Part shown: positions 34,259 through 42,831 of the stretch, one piece after another
How the letters are laid out: the number at the start of each line of letters is the position of its first letter
How positions within the stretch are numbered: the stretch's first letter is position 1
Assembly (NCBI RefSeq): GCF_009834125.1
Contig: NZ_CP047146.1
Coordinates: 3,775,501 to 3,839,500 of the forward strand
Origin: Streptomyces sp. GS7
GTDB taxonomy: Bacteria; Actinomycetota; Actinomycetes; Streptomycetales; Streptomycetaceae
Length of the DNA: 64,000 nt
Direction: 5' to 3'
Notes under the pieces: model-generated
The model's database searches: none
The model's input: the letters and a program-made list of their open reading frames with translations, nothing else
Told to the model about the DNA's origin: nothing
Made by a program: the position numbers and the translations under genes

Positions 34259-35176
34259 GGACTCCTAGCAAAATGAGCTGTACTGCCTTGGAATGACAGG
34301 CCGTCAGCCGGTGTTGTGCCTCTGTCTGGTGTTGTGGTGGGGGCGTTGGGCATGGTGCAGCGGAGGCCGTGGGAAGTCGAGGACGGGTTGTGGGAGCGGA
34401 TTGCCGGGCTGCTGCCGGTGATTGAGCGCCGCGTGAGGTATCCGGGTCGCAAACGGCTCGATGACCGGCGGGTGCTGAGCGGGATCCTGTTCGTGCTGTA
34501 CACCGGCATCCCTTGGGAGTTCCTGCCCCAGGAGCTGGGATATGGCTCGGGCAGCACGTGCTGGCGCAGGCTGCGCGACTGGCATCAGGCCGGGGTGTGG
34601 CAGGCTCTTCATGAGCTGCTGCTGGCCGAGCTACGTGCGGCCGGGCTGCTGGACTTCTCCCGGGCCGCGGTCGACGGCTCCCATCTGCGGGCGATGAAGG
34701 GCGGCGCGAAGACCGGGCCCTCACCGGTGGATCGGGGAAAGGCAGGCAGCAAGCACCACGTGATCACCGAAGCGCACGGCATCCCGCTGGCGGCCACGCT
34801 CACAGGCGGAAACCGCCACGACGTCACCCAGCTCATGCCGCTGGTCCACGCCATACCGGCCGTCAAAGGCAAGCGGGGGCGCCCCCGAAAGCGCCCCGGC
34901 GCTCTGTTCGCCGACCGCGCCTACGACTCCGACACCTACCGCCGCGAACTGCGCGAGGTGGGCATCCGCCCCCTCATCGCCCGCCGCGGCACCCAGCACG
35001 GCTCCGGTCTGGGCATCCACCGATGGGTCGCCGAAGCAGCCTTCGCCCTCCTGCACTGGTTCCGGCGCCTGCGCATCCGCTGGGAGATCAGGGAAGACCT
35101 CCACGAAGCTTTCCTCATCCTCGGCTGCAGCATCATCTGCTGGCGACGCCTGAAAACCTCATTTTGCTAGGAATCC
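34259..35176 (+). mobile_element. Complete IS5-family insertion sequence
   Basis: 918 bases bounded by 19-base terminal inverted repeats with one mismatch: GGACTCCTAGCAAAATGAG at 34259-34277 and the inverse of GGATTCCTAGCAAAATGAG at 35158-35176. TAA flanks both ends (34256-34258 and 35177-35179), a 3-base target duplication of the TNA type used by the IS427 subgroup. One uninterrupted transposase gene fills the element, so it looks recent and potentially active. It lies directly left of the biosynthetic cluster. Confidence 0.88.
34316..35170 (+). CDS. IS5-family DDE transposase
   Basis: 284 residues from GTG 34316 (272 if ATG 34352 is used). An N-terminal DUF4096-type helical domain (VEDGLWERIAGLLP, GSTCWRRLRDWHQAGVWQAL) precedes the DDE RNase-H-like fold: first Asp in AAVDGSHLRAMKGG, second Asp in ALFADRAYDSDTYRRELREV, and the Glu in VAEAAFALLHWFRRLRIRWE with the Y/W-rich helix typical of IS5. 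The stop codon TAG (35168-35170) lies inside the right inverted repeat. No programmed frameshift is needed. Full length for the IS427 group. Confidence 0.92.
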   Translation: MPLSGVVVGALGMVQRRPWEVEDGLWERIAGLLPVIERRVRYPGRKRLDDRRVLSGILFVLYTGIPWEFLPQELGYGSGSTCWRRLRDWHQAGVWQALHELLLAELRAAGLLDFSRAAVDGSHLRAMKGGAKTGPSPVDRGKAGSKHHVITEAHGIPLAATLTGGNRHDVTQLMPLVHAIPAVKGKRGRPRKRPGALFADRAYDSDTYRRELREVGIRPLIARRGTQHGSGLGIHRWVAEAAFALLHWFRRLRIRWEIREDLHEAFLILGCSIICWRRLKTSFC

Positions 35177-35471
35177 TAAGACGACCTCGCGACGCGGCAA
35201 CACGGGGCGACGCGTGCCTGCGCTGGTGGCGCCCCGGGGGAAGGGGGTGCAGGCCGAAGCCCGCCGTCGCCCGCGCCGATTCCCGGTCGGATCGTGCGAC
35301 GGGCCGCGAGCAAGGGAATTGGGGAGGGCTGGGGCGGGAAAGTGGAGCGCTGCTCGCCCGGAAGGCGGGTTGTCGGGTCGCCTGGTTGCCCCGAAATATG
35401 GTGCCCAAACCGGGGCACCTGCCACAACGTCCAGAAGACGCAGCGCACTTGCGAGTGATTGGATTGGCAGC

Positions 35472-36440
35472 ATGAATCGTTCGACGGAACATTCCCGTAT
35501 TGACCTTCCCGCCCTTATTGCCGCCTCGGTCACGGTCTTGCTCTGGGCTTCGGCCTTTGTCGCCATTCGTGCGTCGGCGAGTCATTTCGGGCCCGGCGCC
35601 CTGGCGTTGGGCCGGCTTTTGACCGGTGCCGTCGCGCTGCTGGTCGTGCTCGTGGTGCGGCGGGGCGGTTTACCGCCGCGCCAGGCATGGCCCGGAATCA
35701 TCTGCTCCGGGGTGCTCTGGTTCGGGTGCTACATGGTGGCGTTGAACTGGGGTGAGCAGAAGGTCGATGCCGGCACCGCCGCCATGGTCGTCAACATCGG
35801 ACCGATCGTGATCGCGCTGCTGGGTGGCTGGCTGCTCAAGGAGGGATTCCCGCGTCTGCTGCTGGTGGGCATGGCCGTGTCGTTCGTCGGCGCGGGCGTG
35901 GTCGGGCTCTCGACGTCCAGCGGCGGCTCGTCCTCGGTCCTCGGCGTGCTCCTGTGCCTGCTGGCGGCCGTGACGTACGGGGCCGGGGTCGTGTCGCAGA
36001 AGCCGGCGCTGCGGCATGCGACGCCGATCCAGGTGACCACCTTCGGTTGCCTCATCGGCGCCGTCGCCTGCCTGCCCTTCAGCGGGCAGTTGGTCTCGCA
36101 GCTGTCCCAGGCTCCGCTCTCGGCGACGCTCAACGTCCTCTACCTCGGCCTGTTCCCGACCGCCCTCGCCTTCAGCACCTGGGCCTACGCGCTCTCGCGG
36201 ACCACCGCAGGGAAGATGGGGGCGACCACCTACGCGGTGCCCGCGGTCGTCATCGTCATTTCCTGGGCCGCCCTGGACGAGGTGCCCGGGTGGGTCACGC
36301 TGCTCGGGGGTCTGATCTGCCTGGGCGGGGTCGCGGTCTCCCGACTGCGCGGCAGGCCCGCTCCGCAGCCGACGGCGTCCGACGCGGACCGTCCGGCGGC
36401 GGGCGACGCGCCGGTGCCCTCGACGGAGACCACCGGCTGA
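35472..36440 (+). CDS. EamA/DMT-superfamily exporter at cluster border
   Basis: 322 residues with ten hydrophobic segments in two EamA repeats (about 12-145 and 160-295). ASVTVLLWASAFVAIRASAS, GEQKVDAGTAAMVVNIGPIV and LYLGLFPTALAFSTWAYALS carry the family pattern. ATG 35472 is the only start consistent with the first helix. It lies between the insertion sequence and the LuxR-type regulator and is convergent with the latter. Export of the cluster product, or of a toxic hydrazine intermediate, is a reasonable inference. A general metabolite exporter is the alternative. Confidence 0.83.
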   Translation: MNRSTEHSRIDLPALIAASVTVLLWASAFVAIRASASHFGPGALALGRLLTGAVALLVVLVVRRGGLPPRQAWPGIICSGVLWFGCYMVALNWGEQKVDAGTAAMVVNIGPIVIALLGGWLLKEGFPRLLLVGMAVSFVGAGVVGLSTSSGGSSSVLGVLLCLLAAVTYGAGVVSQKPALRHATPIQVTTFGCLIGAVACLPFSGQLVSQLSQAPLSATLNVLYLGLFPTALAFSTWAYALSRTTAGKMGATTYAVPAVVIVISWAALDEVPGWVTLLGGLICLGGVAVSRLRGRPAPQPTASDADRPAAGDAPVPSTETTG

Positions 36441-36560
36441 GGCGCGGCGCCGTCGCAGCGGCGGGGGCCGGGGAGTGCCGGGCGCACCGCTCCGACCCCG
36501 CCGCGGGTGCCTCCGGCCCCGCGGACCGTGCCGTCCGGGCGGGGCTCGTGGCAGGGAGGG

Positions 36561-37406
36561 CTACAGCACGAGGGTGGTCTCGTTGCGGCCCAGCAGGTAG
36601 CCGAGCTGGGCCCGGGTGTTCGCCCCCAACTCCTGCTTCATCGCGGCGATATGCGCCTGCAGCGACCGTTCGCTGATGCCGAGCCGGCGCGCGATCCGCT
36701 TGTCCGAGTAGCCGGCGACGAGCAGCCTGCTGATCGATTCGCGTAGCGACGGTATGACGTCGTCCGCCGCCTTCGCGGCATGTAAGGGGACGAACGGGAA
36801 GGACTTCGCGCGGTCCCAGGACCGCTCGAACGTGTCCTTGAGGAACTGCACGATCGCCGGCTCTCTTATGGCCAAGCCATCGGTGCGGCTCTCGTTGGCG
36901 GATATGAATGCCACGGTGTCGTCGACGATGATGAGGCGGTCGAAGAATTCCGCCAGTGTGCGCACCCGAACTCCGTATTCGGTGACCGCCCGCACGTATT
37001 TTTTGGTGGCCGCATCGAAGCGCGTGGTGTGCTGATACAGCGTGCGCATGGAAACTCCGGCCTCGATGTGCCGGCGAACGGAATTCAGCGCCTGATCCAG
37101 AACCGGTCCGGGGCGCGGTCCGTCGGGTTGCGCCGTCAGGATTTCTCTGCGTGCGCCGCCGAGTGCCTCCTCGATCGCGGTGTTGATGGCATCCAGCCCG
37201 TGGAGGTAGCAGAGCCGGGGTTCTTCCGGAATGGTTCCTTCCTCGGCCTGGTCGACGTCGACCAGGCATTCCACGGCAAGCCGGGAGAGCGTATTCAACT
37301 GCTCGGCCATGACGCGGAGTTCGGTCTCCAGCCCCTCCAGGCGTTCTGCCACCCCTGCGGGCTTCTGTCCTGATTTCTCGCCATTTACACGGTCGGTCGA
37401 ATCCAT
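36561..37406 (-). CDS. LuxR-type regulator with TrmB/PLD-like effector domain
   Basis: 281 residues. A coiled N-terminal helix (about 20-55) leads to an effector domain (65-215): GARREILTAQPDGPRPGPVL, MRTLYQHTTRF, VRVRTLAEFFDRLIIVDDTV, AFISANE, which resembles the TrmB C-terminal/phospholipase-D-like fold. A LuxR helix-turn-helix closes the protein (about 225-272: LLVAGYSDKRIARRLGISER, SLQAHIAAMKQELGANTRAQ). Proteins with this layout occur as pathway-specific regulators in actinomycete clusters. It is divergent from the biosynthetic genes, with a 245-base AT-richer gap between. Confidence 0.82.
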   Translation of the reverse strand: MDSTDRVNGEKSGQKPAGVAERLEGLETELRVMAEQLNTLSRLAVECLVDVDQAEEGTIPEEPRLCYLHGLDAINTAIEEALGGARREILTAQPDGPRPGPVLDQALNSVRRHIEAGVSMRTLYQHTTRFDAATKKYVRAVTEYGVRVRTLAEFFDRLIIVDDTVAFISANESRTDGLAIREPAIVQFLKDTFERSWDRAKSFPFVPLHAAKAADDVIPSLRESISRLLVAGYSDKRIARRLGISERSLQAHIAAMKQELGANTRAQLGYLLGRNETTLVL

Positions 37407-37652
37407 GATCCCGCCTCCGAGTATCCGCTATAAGGCGATTTATACCGGCATAGTGCCTTCGGTTTCTCGCAGTGCGGAAACCTGAACCATCTTAGATCTT
37501 CAATCTGGGCCGGAGGCAAGGGAGATTGAGGGGGCAGGCGAGAACGCGATCCTCACTCGCCTTACCGGGCAGTGCGGGGCGGCTACTCCGCCCCGTCACG
37601 GGACCCGTTTCCCCAGTCGCAGACACACACTTGATACGAGAGGCATGCCAAA

Positions 37653-37853
37653 ATGCGGAAGAATTCCTTACGCTTCAGGGTGTCCGGACGTCCCTCCTCC
37701 GTACTTCCCATCGGATTCGCCGTGGCCGCGAGTGTTCTGATGAGTGTGCCGGGTGTCGGTGCACTCTCGCACACCGCCTCCCAGGCGCCGTCCGGAACCG
37801 TCACGCTGGCCGATGTCGGCTGGAATGCAGCCCCTTCCCGATCAGCTGCCTGA
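37653..37853 (+). CDS. Small secreted peptide at cluster start
   Basis: 66 residues. ATG 37653 has GAGAGG about 9 bases upstream. The sequence RKNSLRFRVSGRPSSVLPIG, FAVAASVLMSVPGVGALSHT looks like a long signal peptide, followed by ASQAPSGTVTLADVGWNAAP and a short tail. No cysteine and no family recognised. It ends 34 bases before the thioesterase GTG. It may be a secreted peptide unrelated to the pathway or a leader whose translation precedes the operon. Confidence 0.45.
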   Translation: MRKNSLRFRVSGRPSSVLPIGFAVAASVLMSVPGVGALSHTASQAPSGTVTLADVGWNAAPSRSAA

Positions 37854-37887
37854 TCAGCCGGAGGCCAGAGAGATCGGTGAATTCCCA

Positions 37888-38673
37888 GTGACTTCTTCCC
37901 CCTGGTTCCTCCGCGACGCGGCAGGCCCCGAGCGTGCGGCCCGCGTCTATTGCTTCCCCCACGCGGGCGGCAACCCCCGTTCCTTCCTGAGCTGGCAGCG
38001 CGACATGGGGGACGACGCGGAGATCGTCGCGGTCTGCCCCCCGGGCCGCGGCCCCCGCTACAAGGAAACCGCCGCGGCCGACGTGCCGGAACTCGCCGAG
38101 CGGGCCGCGGTGGCGATCGCCGAGACCGCCGACCGTCCCTTCATCCTCTTCGGGCACAGCTTCGGTGCGGTCCTGGCCTTCGAGGTCGCCCGCCGCATCG
38201 GCGCCCACCCGGACTTCCGCCACCTCGTCGCCTCCGGCTGCTCCGCCCCCTCCCTGCTGCCCACCCGGCGCGTGGTGGAGGCCGCCCGGCTGGAGGGGCG
38301 CGCGTTCACCGAGGCCGTCGGCTTCTTCGGCGGGCTGCCGCCCGAAGTCGTCGCCGACGAGGCGCTGCAGGAACTGCTGCTCCCGCACCTGAAGGCGGAC
38401 TTCAGCATGGTCGCCGGGTACACCTACCGGCCCGCCGCCCCGCTGAACGTCCCCGTCACCCTCGTCAACGGCGTCGACGACCCCCACGTCAAGGAAGCCG
38501 GCCTCGAACCGTGGGCGCGCGAATGCGCCGGCGAACCGGTCCGGCACTGGGCCGAGGGCGGCCACTTCTACTTCGACGGCAGGCCCGGCGCCGTCACCGG
38601 CCTGCTGCGCCCGCTCGTCCGTGCGGAACATGGCGCAAATCCTCTTGCGAGCACCCACATTGAGGTTATCTGA
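37888..38673 (+). CDS. Type II thioesterase
   Basis: 261 residues from GTG 37888 (an ATG 21 codons upstream is possible). An alpha/beta hydrolase of the proofreading thioesterase group: RVYCFPHAGGNPRSFLSWQR at the start, nucleophile elbow G-H-S91-F-G, LVNGVDDPHVKEA with the acid, and WAEGGHFYFDGR with the catalytic His. Such enzymes release wrong or stalled acyl groups from carrier proteins. Here it can serve the carrier domains at 47948-50224, 50221-53541 and 55057-55320; the NRPS has no integrated thioesterase, so it might also release the product. First gene of the left biosynthetic unit. Confidence 0.88.
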   Translation: MTSSPWFLRDAAGPERAARVYCFPHAGGNPRSFLSWQRDMGDDAEIVAVCPPGRGPRYKETAAADVPELAERAAVAIAETADRPFILFGHSFGAVLAFEVARRIGAHPDFRHLVASGCSAPSLLPTRRVVEAARLEGRAFTEAVGFFGGLPPEVVADEALQELLLPHLKADFSMVAGYTYRPAAPLNVPVTLVNGVDDPHVKEAGLEPWARECAGEPVRHWAEGGHFYFDGRPGAVTGLLRPLVRAEHGANPLASTHIEVI

Positions 38674-38721
38674 GCAGTACCGACGCCGACCTCAAGAGCA
38701 CCGCAGAGGGGAAACACCACC

Positions 38722-39597
38722 ATGCGCACCGCCGCCACCGACCAGTACCGACGCGCCGTCACCTTCCGCACACTGCACGAGGGGCCCGAGCCGTTCGTCG
38801 TCGCCAACCCCTGGGACGCGGGCACCGCCCGGATCCTGACCCAGCACGGCTTCCGCGCGCTCGCCACCACGGGGGCGGGCCTCTCCTACGCCCTCGGCCG
38901 GTCCGACGGGGCGAACCTCGTCAGCCGCGCGGAACTCCTCGCCAACGCCGAGACGATCGTCGCCGCGACCCCGCTGCCGGTCACCGCCGACCTGGAGAGC
39001 GGATTCGGCGACACGCCGGAGGACGTCGCCGAGACCATCCGGCACGCCGCCGCGGCGGGCCTGGTCGGCGGGTCGGTGGAGGACTCCACCGGCCGGGACG
39101 AGGACCCCGTACGGCCCCTGGAGGAGGCGGTGGAGCGGGTGGCCGCGGCCGTCGCCGCCGCCAGGGAACTCGACTTCCCCTTCACGGTCACCGCCCGCGC
39201 CGAGAACTTCTTCCAGGGGCGGCCCGACCTGCCGGACACCATCCGGCGACTGCAGGCGTACGAGGCGGCCGGCGCCGACGTGCTCTACGCGCCCGCCCTC
39301 CCCGACGCCGACGCGATCCGCGCGGTGTGCTCCGCCGTCACCCGCCCGGTCAACGTCCTGATGGGCTCGCCCGCGCTGCGGCTGTCCGTGGCCGAACTCG
39401 GCGCCCTGGGCGTACGCCGGATCAGCGTCGGCTCGGCACTGTCCCGCGCCGCGCTCGGCGCCGTCGTCCGCGCGGCGACGGAGATCCGCGAGCACGGCAC
39501 CTTCGGCTTCGGCGCGGACGCCCTTCCGTACCCCGAGGCCAACGCCCTGCTGGCGCCGGCCCACCCAGCCGACCCGGAGAGTGAACCCGCACCGTGA
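38722..39597 (+). CDS. PEP mutase/isocitrate lyase-superfamily enzyme
   Basis: 291 residues. (beta/alpha)8 barrel: FVVANPWDAGTARILTQHGF, ALATTGAGLSYALGRSDG, then TADLESGFGDTPEDVAETIR with the Mg ligands and GGSVEDSTG. The flexible-loop KKCGH cysteine of true isocitrate and methylisocitrate lyases is missing, and so is the EDK...NS loop of phosphonate-forming PEP mutase. It therefore probably performs a C-C lyase or hydrolase reaction on a small carboxylate. GAGGGGAA upstream of ATG 38722. Its stop overlaps the KASIII start by 4 bases. Role in the pathway not known; supply of a C2/C3 unit such as glyoxylate is one idea. Confidence 0.82.
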   Translation: MRTAATDQYRRAVTFRTLHEGPEPFVVANPWDAGTARILTQHGFRALATTGAGLSYALGRSDGANLVSRAELLANAETIVAATPLPVTADLESGFGDTPEDVAETIRHAAAAGLVGGSVEDSTGRDEDPVRPLEEAVERVAAAVAAARELDFPFTVTARAENFFQGRPDLPDTIRRLQAYEAAGADVLYAPALPDADAIRAVCSAVTRPVNVLMGSPALRLSVAELGALGVRRISVGSALSRAALGAVVRAATEIREHGTFGFGADALPYPEANALLAPAHPADPESEPAP

Positions 39598-40562
39598 ACG
39601 CGACCCCGGTATACCTGTCGGCCCCCCGCTATGTCCTCGGCGAGTCCGAGGCCGACCACACCTCCATCGAGGACCTGCCCCGCAAAGCCCGCGAGTTCGG
39701 CATGCCGCCCCAGGCATCCCTGTGGGGCTGGGGCAGCGTCCGGCGCACGGCCGAGAGCCTGGAGACCCTGGCCGTGCGCAGCGGCCGGGCGGCGCTCGAC
39801 GCCGCCGGGACCGCCCCGTCGTCCGTGGACTGCCTGGTGCTGTGCTCCACCCGCTTCCCCGGCGGGCCGCGCACCCACGGCGGATTCGTGCAGACCGTGC
39901 TGGACGGGATCGGCCTGGCGAACGCCGCCTTCACCGGCGTCTCGCTCAACCGCTGCACCAACCTCCTGGTCGGCCTGCGCACCGCACAGGCGCTGGTGGC
40001 CGCCGGACACCACCGCACGGTGCTGGTCGTCACCACCGACCGGATCACCGACGAAGCCACGCGGATGGAGAGCTTCGCCCTGTTCAGCGACGGGGCCGCC
40101 GCCGCCCTGGTGAGTGCCGCGCCCCAGGGGCCGGACGCCTACGAGATCGTCGCCGGGGCGTCCGCCCAGGAAACGCGGTCCCTGGAGTGGACGCACGAGA
40201 TCAGCGTGGACCTCGCCCGCGAGGTCAACGAACGGATCCTCGGGTCCGCGGACATGAAGATCGGCGACATCGACGGTGTGCTCCACCTCAACCTCTACCG
40301 GCCCGTCGTTGTTCTGAAAGAGCGTCAGGCCGGCTTCACCGCACAACAGTTGTTCCTTGACAACATCACGCGCTTCGGCCACTGCTTCGCCGCCGATCCG
40401 CTCATCAACCTCGCCGACCGCGCCGCTTCCGGCGGGCTGCGGGACGGCGGCCACTACCTCCTGGCGGCCAGCGTCCCGGGAGTACGGGTCGGGATCCTGC
40501 TGCGCAAGCTGCCCGCCGTTCCGCCCGCCGCGCCCGCGGCCACCGCAACCCGGGAGCCCTGA
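39594..40562 (+). CDS. KASIII (FabH)-like acyl-transfer enzyme with altered triad
   Basis: 322 residues with the thiolase fold. C121 in TGVSLNRCTNLLVGLRTAQA is the acyl-binding cysteine, H231 in GVLHLNLYRPV corresponds to the FabH PHQAN histidine (with N233 retained), but the third residue, normally Asn in GNT, is His263 in FGHCFAADP. LVVTTDRIT and FSDGAAAALVSA are typical. Members of this branch in biosynthetic clusters often transfer acyl groups to O or N rather than condense with malonyl-ACP. GTG start overlaps the previous stop by 4 bases and the stop overlaps the next ATG by 1 base, so it is tightly coupled. Confidence 0.83.
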   Translation: MNATPVYLSAPRYVLGESEADHTSIEDLPRKAREFGMPPQASLWGWGSVRRTAESLETLAVRSGRAALDAAGTAPSSVDCLVLCSTRFPGGPRTHGGFVQTVLDGIGLANAAFTGVSLNRCTNLLVGLRTAQALVAAGHHRTVLVVTTDRITDEATRMESFALFSDGAAAALVSAAPQGPDAYEIVAGASAQETRSLEWTHEISVDLAREVNERILGSADMKIGDIDGVLHLNLYRPVVVLKERQAGFTAQQLFLDNITRFGHCFAADPLINLADRAASGGLRDGGHYLLAASVPGVRVGILLRKLPAVPPAAPAATATREP

Positions 40563-42784
40563 TGAACCCCCGCACCGCCTTCCCCCTGCCGGACCGGACC
40601 ACCTCCCTGCCCCGCGCCCCCTTCCACTTCAGCCCGTACGCCGCCGAGGAGGCAACGGCGGTCCTCGAAGGAGAGCCCGCCGACCTCTTCCGGCGACTCC
40701 TCGCCGACCAGGAGAGCGAGACCACGTTCCTCATAGCCCGCCGGGTCCTGGCGGCGTTCCTCGCCACCGCCGAGCCGCAGCCGGGCACGGACGCCGAGGC
40801 GATCGCCGCCCAAGTCCGCGAGACCCGCCGCGCCCTCGAACCGGCCGTCACCGCGCTGCGCGCCGCCGGCACCGAGACCCGCGACCTCGTCCTGCGCCAG
40901 CGTGCGCCCCTCGCGCTGCTCGCCGGCTGCTGGCTGGACACCGTCTCGCAGGCCGCCACCCAGCCCTCCGTCATCGTCAACCGCCTCTTCGGGCAGCACT
41001 TCCGGCTTCAGGGCGAGGGCATCCCGCAGCGCGGCCTGCTCGCCAGGCGCCGGCGGGCCCTGGTGGAACTCGGCGTCCACCTGCCCGAGATCGAGGCCGC
41101 GGACTTCCTCGGCCGTGCCGGGGCCCGGCCGCTGACCGCCCTGCACGCCGCCTTCCCGCTCGCGCTCTCCCGGCTCCCCGCGTCCTTCCTGCCGGAGCTG
41201 ATCGGCGTGCACTACGCCGTGTTCGCGCTGGGCGTCGACGACCTCCTCCTCGGCACCGAGCCGCTGCTGCCGGAAACCGAGGCGCGTGCCGTCCTCGCGG
41301 AGTACCTCGCCTTCACCGAGGACTCGCCGACCGGCCCCGAGGACCGGCGCCGGCTGCTCGCCGCCATCGCGCTGATGCTGCGCCTGGAGTCCGAACACGT
41401 CGGCATGCTCGGCGAGTTGGCCGCCTGGCACGACGGCCTGACCCTCGACGCCAAGGTCGCGCAGATCGTCGCCCGGCACGCGCCGTTCGCCGGCCGGCAG
41501 CACCGCAGCGTCCGCATGGGAGACCGGCGGCTGTCGGACTGGCTCGACGGGGACACCCCCGACCTGGCCGCCTTCGTCGCCGCGCTGCGCGAGTCCCGGC
41601 AGCTGAAGGTGCGCGGGGACGGCAGCTGCCGATTCCTGCGGTCCATCAAATTCGGCGGTCCCATGTTCGGCATCTTCGACGAGCGCGAGGCGGCCACGTT
41701 CACGGCGTGGGCCGAGGCGATCGCGGCCGGCGAGCCGGCGGACCTCGACTTCGCCCCCGACACCGCCGGTGACCGGAACGCCGAGCACTGGGCCCGCGCA
41801 CTGCGGACCACCGCACCGGACGACGTGGTGCTGCGCGCCGCGGACAGCGCACTGGACGACCGCGAGTTCTTCCACCGCATCGTCAACGTCGAGCGCTTCC
41901 CGCACATCCTGGCGGCGGCCAGGGACCGGGCCGAGGCCGGCCTCGCCGAGGCGGAACTCCTCTTCACCCACGGCGCCGGCGGCAGACTCACCGACGCCGA
42001 GTACTTCGACTACACCCCCGAGGCGCTCAGGGAGCGCGTCGACCGGATCTACTGGGACAAGCTCGTCGACCCCTACCAGCCGCTCACCGAGATCCCCGAC
42101 CGCGACGAGGTCGTCTTCCAGCAGTCCACCTACGCGCTCGGAAGCCTCATCGACGGCAGCTGGGCCCACCGCATCGGCAACCTCGGCCGCAACCACCGGC
42201 AGAGCGACGCCATGCTCTTCGCCATCTACGCCGACGAGATGGGCCGCGGCGACATCGCCAAGAACCACATCACGCTCATCCACCACGTACTCGCCAGCAT
42301 GGACATCCTCCTGCCGCACATCCGCCAGGACGAATTCCGCGACCAGGGCGACCTCCCCGACGGGCTCTACGGCTTCTCCATCCACCAGGTGTGCCTGTCC
42401 CTGTTCCCCGACACCCTCTACAACGAGATCCTCGGCTACAACCTGGGCATCGAGATGTTCGGCCTGGGGGAGATGCGGCTGCACGAGATCCAGAAGCTGC
42501 GCCGGCACCACTTCGACGTGTCCTACGAAGAGGCGCACCTGTCGATCGACAACTTCTCGGCAGGCCACGCCCGGCAGTCGGCCGACATCATCGTCTCCTA
42601 CCTCGACGACGTACGCCGCAACTCCGGTGAGGAGGCCGTCCAGCGCGAGTGGCGCCGCATCTGGCGCGGCTACGCCTCCTTCGCCTACTTCGTCGAGCAC
42701 CAGCTCGTGAGGGCGGCCCGCGAGCGGCCCACGCCCCCGCCGCTCCCGGCCGACCGGTCCGACGACGTCGACCTCGTCATCTGA
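40562..42784 (+). CDS. Large heme-oxygenase-like di-metal oxidase (iron-containing redox enzyme family)
   Basis: 740 residues. The C-terminal part (about 515-715) has the look of the heme-oxygenase-like diiron oxidase fold: FAIYADEMGRGDIAKNHITL with E559 and H569, GYNLGIEMFGLGEMRLHEIQ with E631 and H641, and SIDNFSAGHARQSADIIVSY with D663 and H669 as candidate metal ligands. Relatives oxidise amines to N-oxygenated products, cleave C-C bonds or desaturate. The N-terminal 500 residues contain a second helical region (LGVDDLLLGTEPLLPETEAR, MLRLESEHVGMLGELAAWHD) without a recognised name, so the protein is about twice the usual size. Overlaps the KASIII stop by 1 base. Confidence 0.72.
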   Translation: MNPRTAFPLPDRTTSLPRAPFHFSPYAAEEATAVLEGEPADLFRRLLADQESETTFLIARRVLAAFLATAEPQPGTDAEAIAAQVRETRRALEPAVTALRAAGTETRDLVLRQRAPLALLAGCWLDTVSQAATQPSVIVNRLFGQHFRLQGEGIPQRGLLARRRRALVELGVHLPEIEAADFLGRAGARPLTALHAAFPLALSRLPASFLPELIGVHYAVFALGVDDLLLGTEPLLPETEARAVLAEYLAFTEDSPTGPEDRRRLLAAIALMLRLESEHVGMLGELAAWHDGLTLDAKVAQIVARHAPFAGRQHRSVRMGDRRLSDWLDGDTPDLAAFVAALRESRQLKVRGDGSCRFLRSIKFGGPMFGIFDEREAATFTAWAEAIAAGEPADLDFAPDTAGDRNAEHWARALRTTAPDDVVLRAADSALDDREFFHRIVNVERFPHILAAARDRAEAGLAEAELLFTHGAGGRLTDAEYFDYTPEALRERVDRIYWDKLVDPYQPLTEIPDRDEVVFQQSTYALGSLIDGSWAHRIGNLGRNHRQSDAMLFAIYADEMGRGDIAKNHITLIHHVLASMDILLPHIRQDEFRDQGDLPDGLYGFSIHQVCLSLFPDTLYNEILGYNLGIEMFGLGEMRLHEIQKLRRHHFDVSYEEAHLSIDNFSAGHARQSADIIVSYLDDVRRNSGEEAVQREWRRIWRGYASFAYFVEHQLVRAARERPTPPPLPADRSDDVDLVI

Positions 42785-42831
42785 CCCCGCCCCGCCGCCA
42801 CCCGCCCCTCCCGCCCGCACGGAGACCCGCC

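Noticed and set aside
38722..39597. Phosphonate pathway entry enzyme
   Set aside because: PEP mutase-superfamily fold, but the mutase loop is absent and no phosphonopyruvate decarboxylase or other phosphonate gene is nearby.
40454..42820. Very long open frame on the minus strand opposite the di-metal oxidase gene (also 50062-53244 opposite the NRPS and 32306-34237 opposite the PNGase gene)
   Set aside because: High-GC antisense shadows: they mirror plus-strand genes with clear families, have no start signals and give Val/Ala/Gly/Arg-rich text without motifs.
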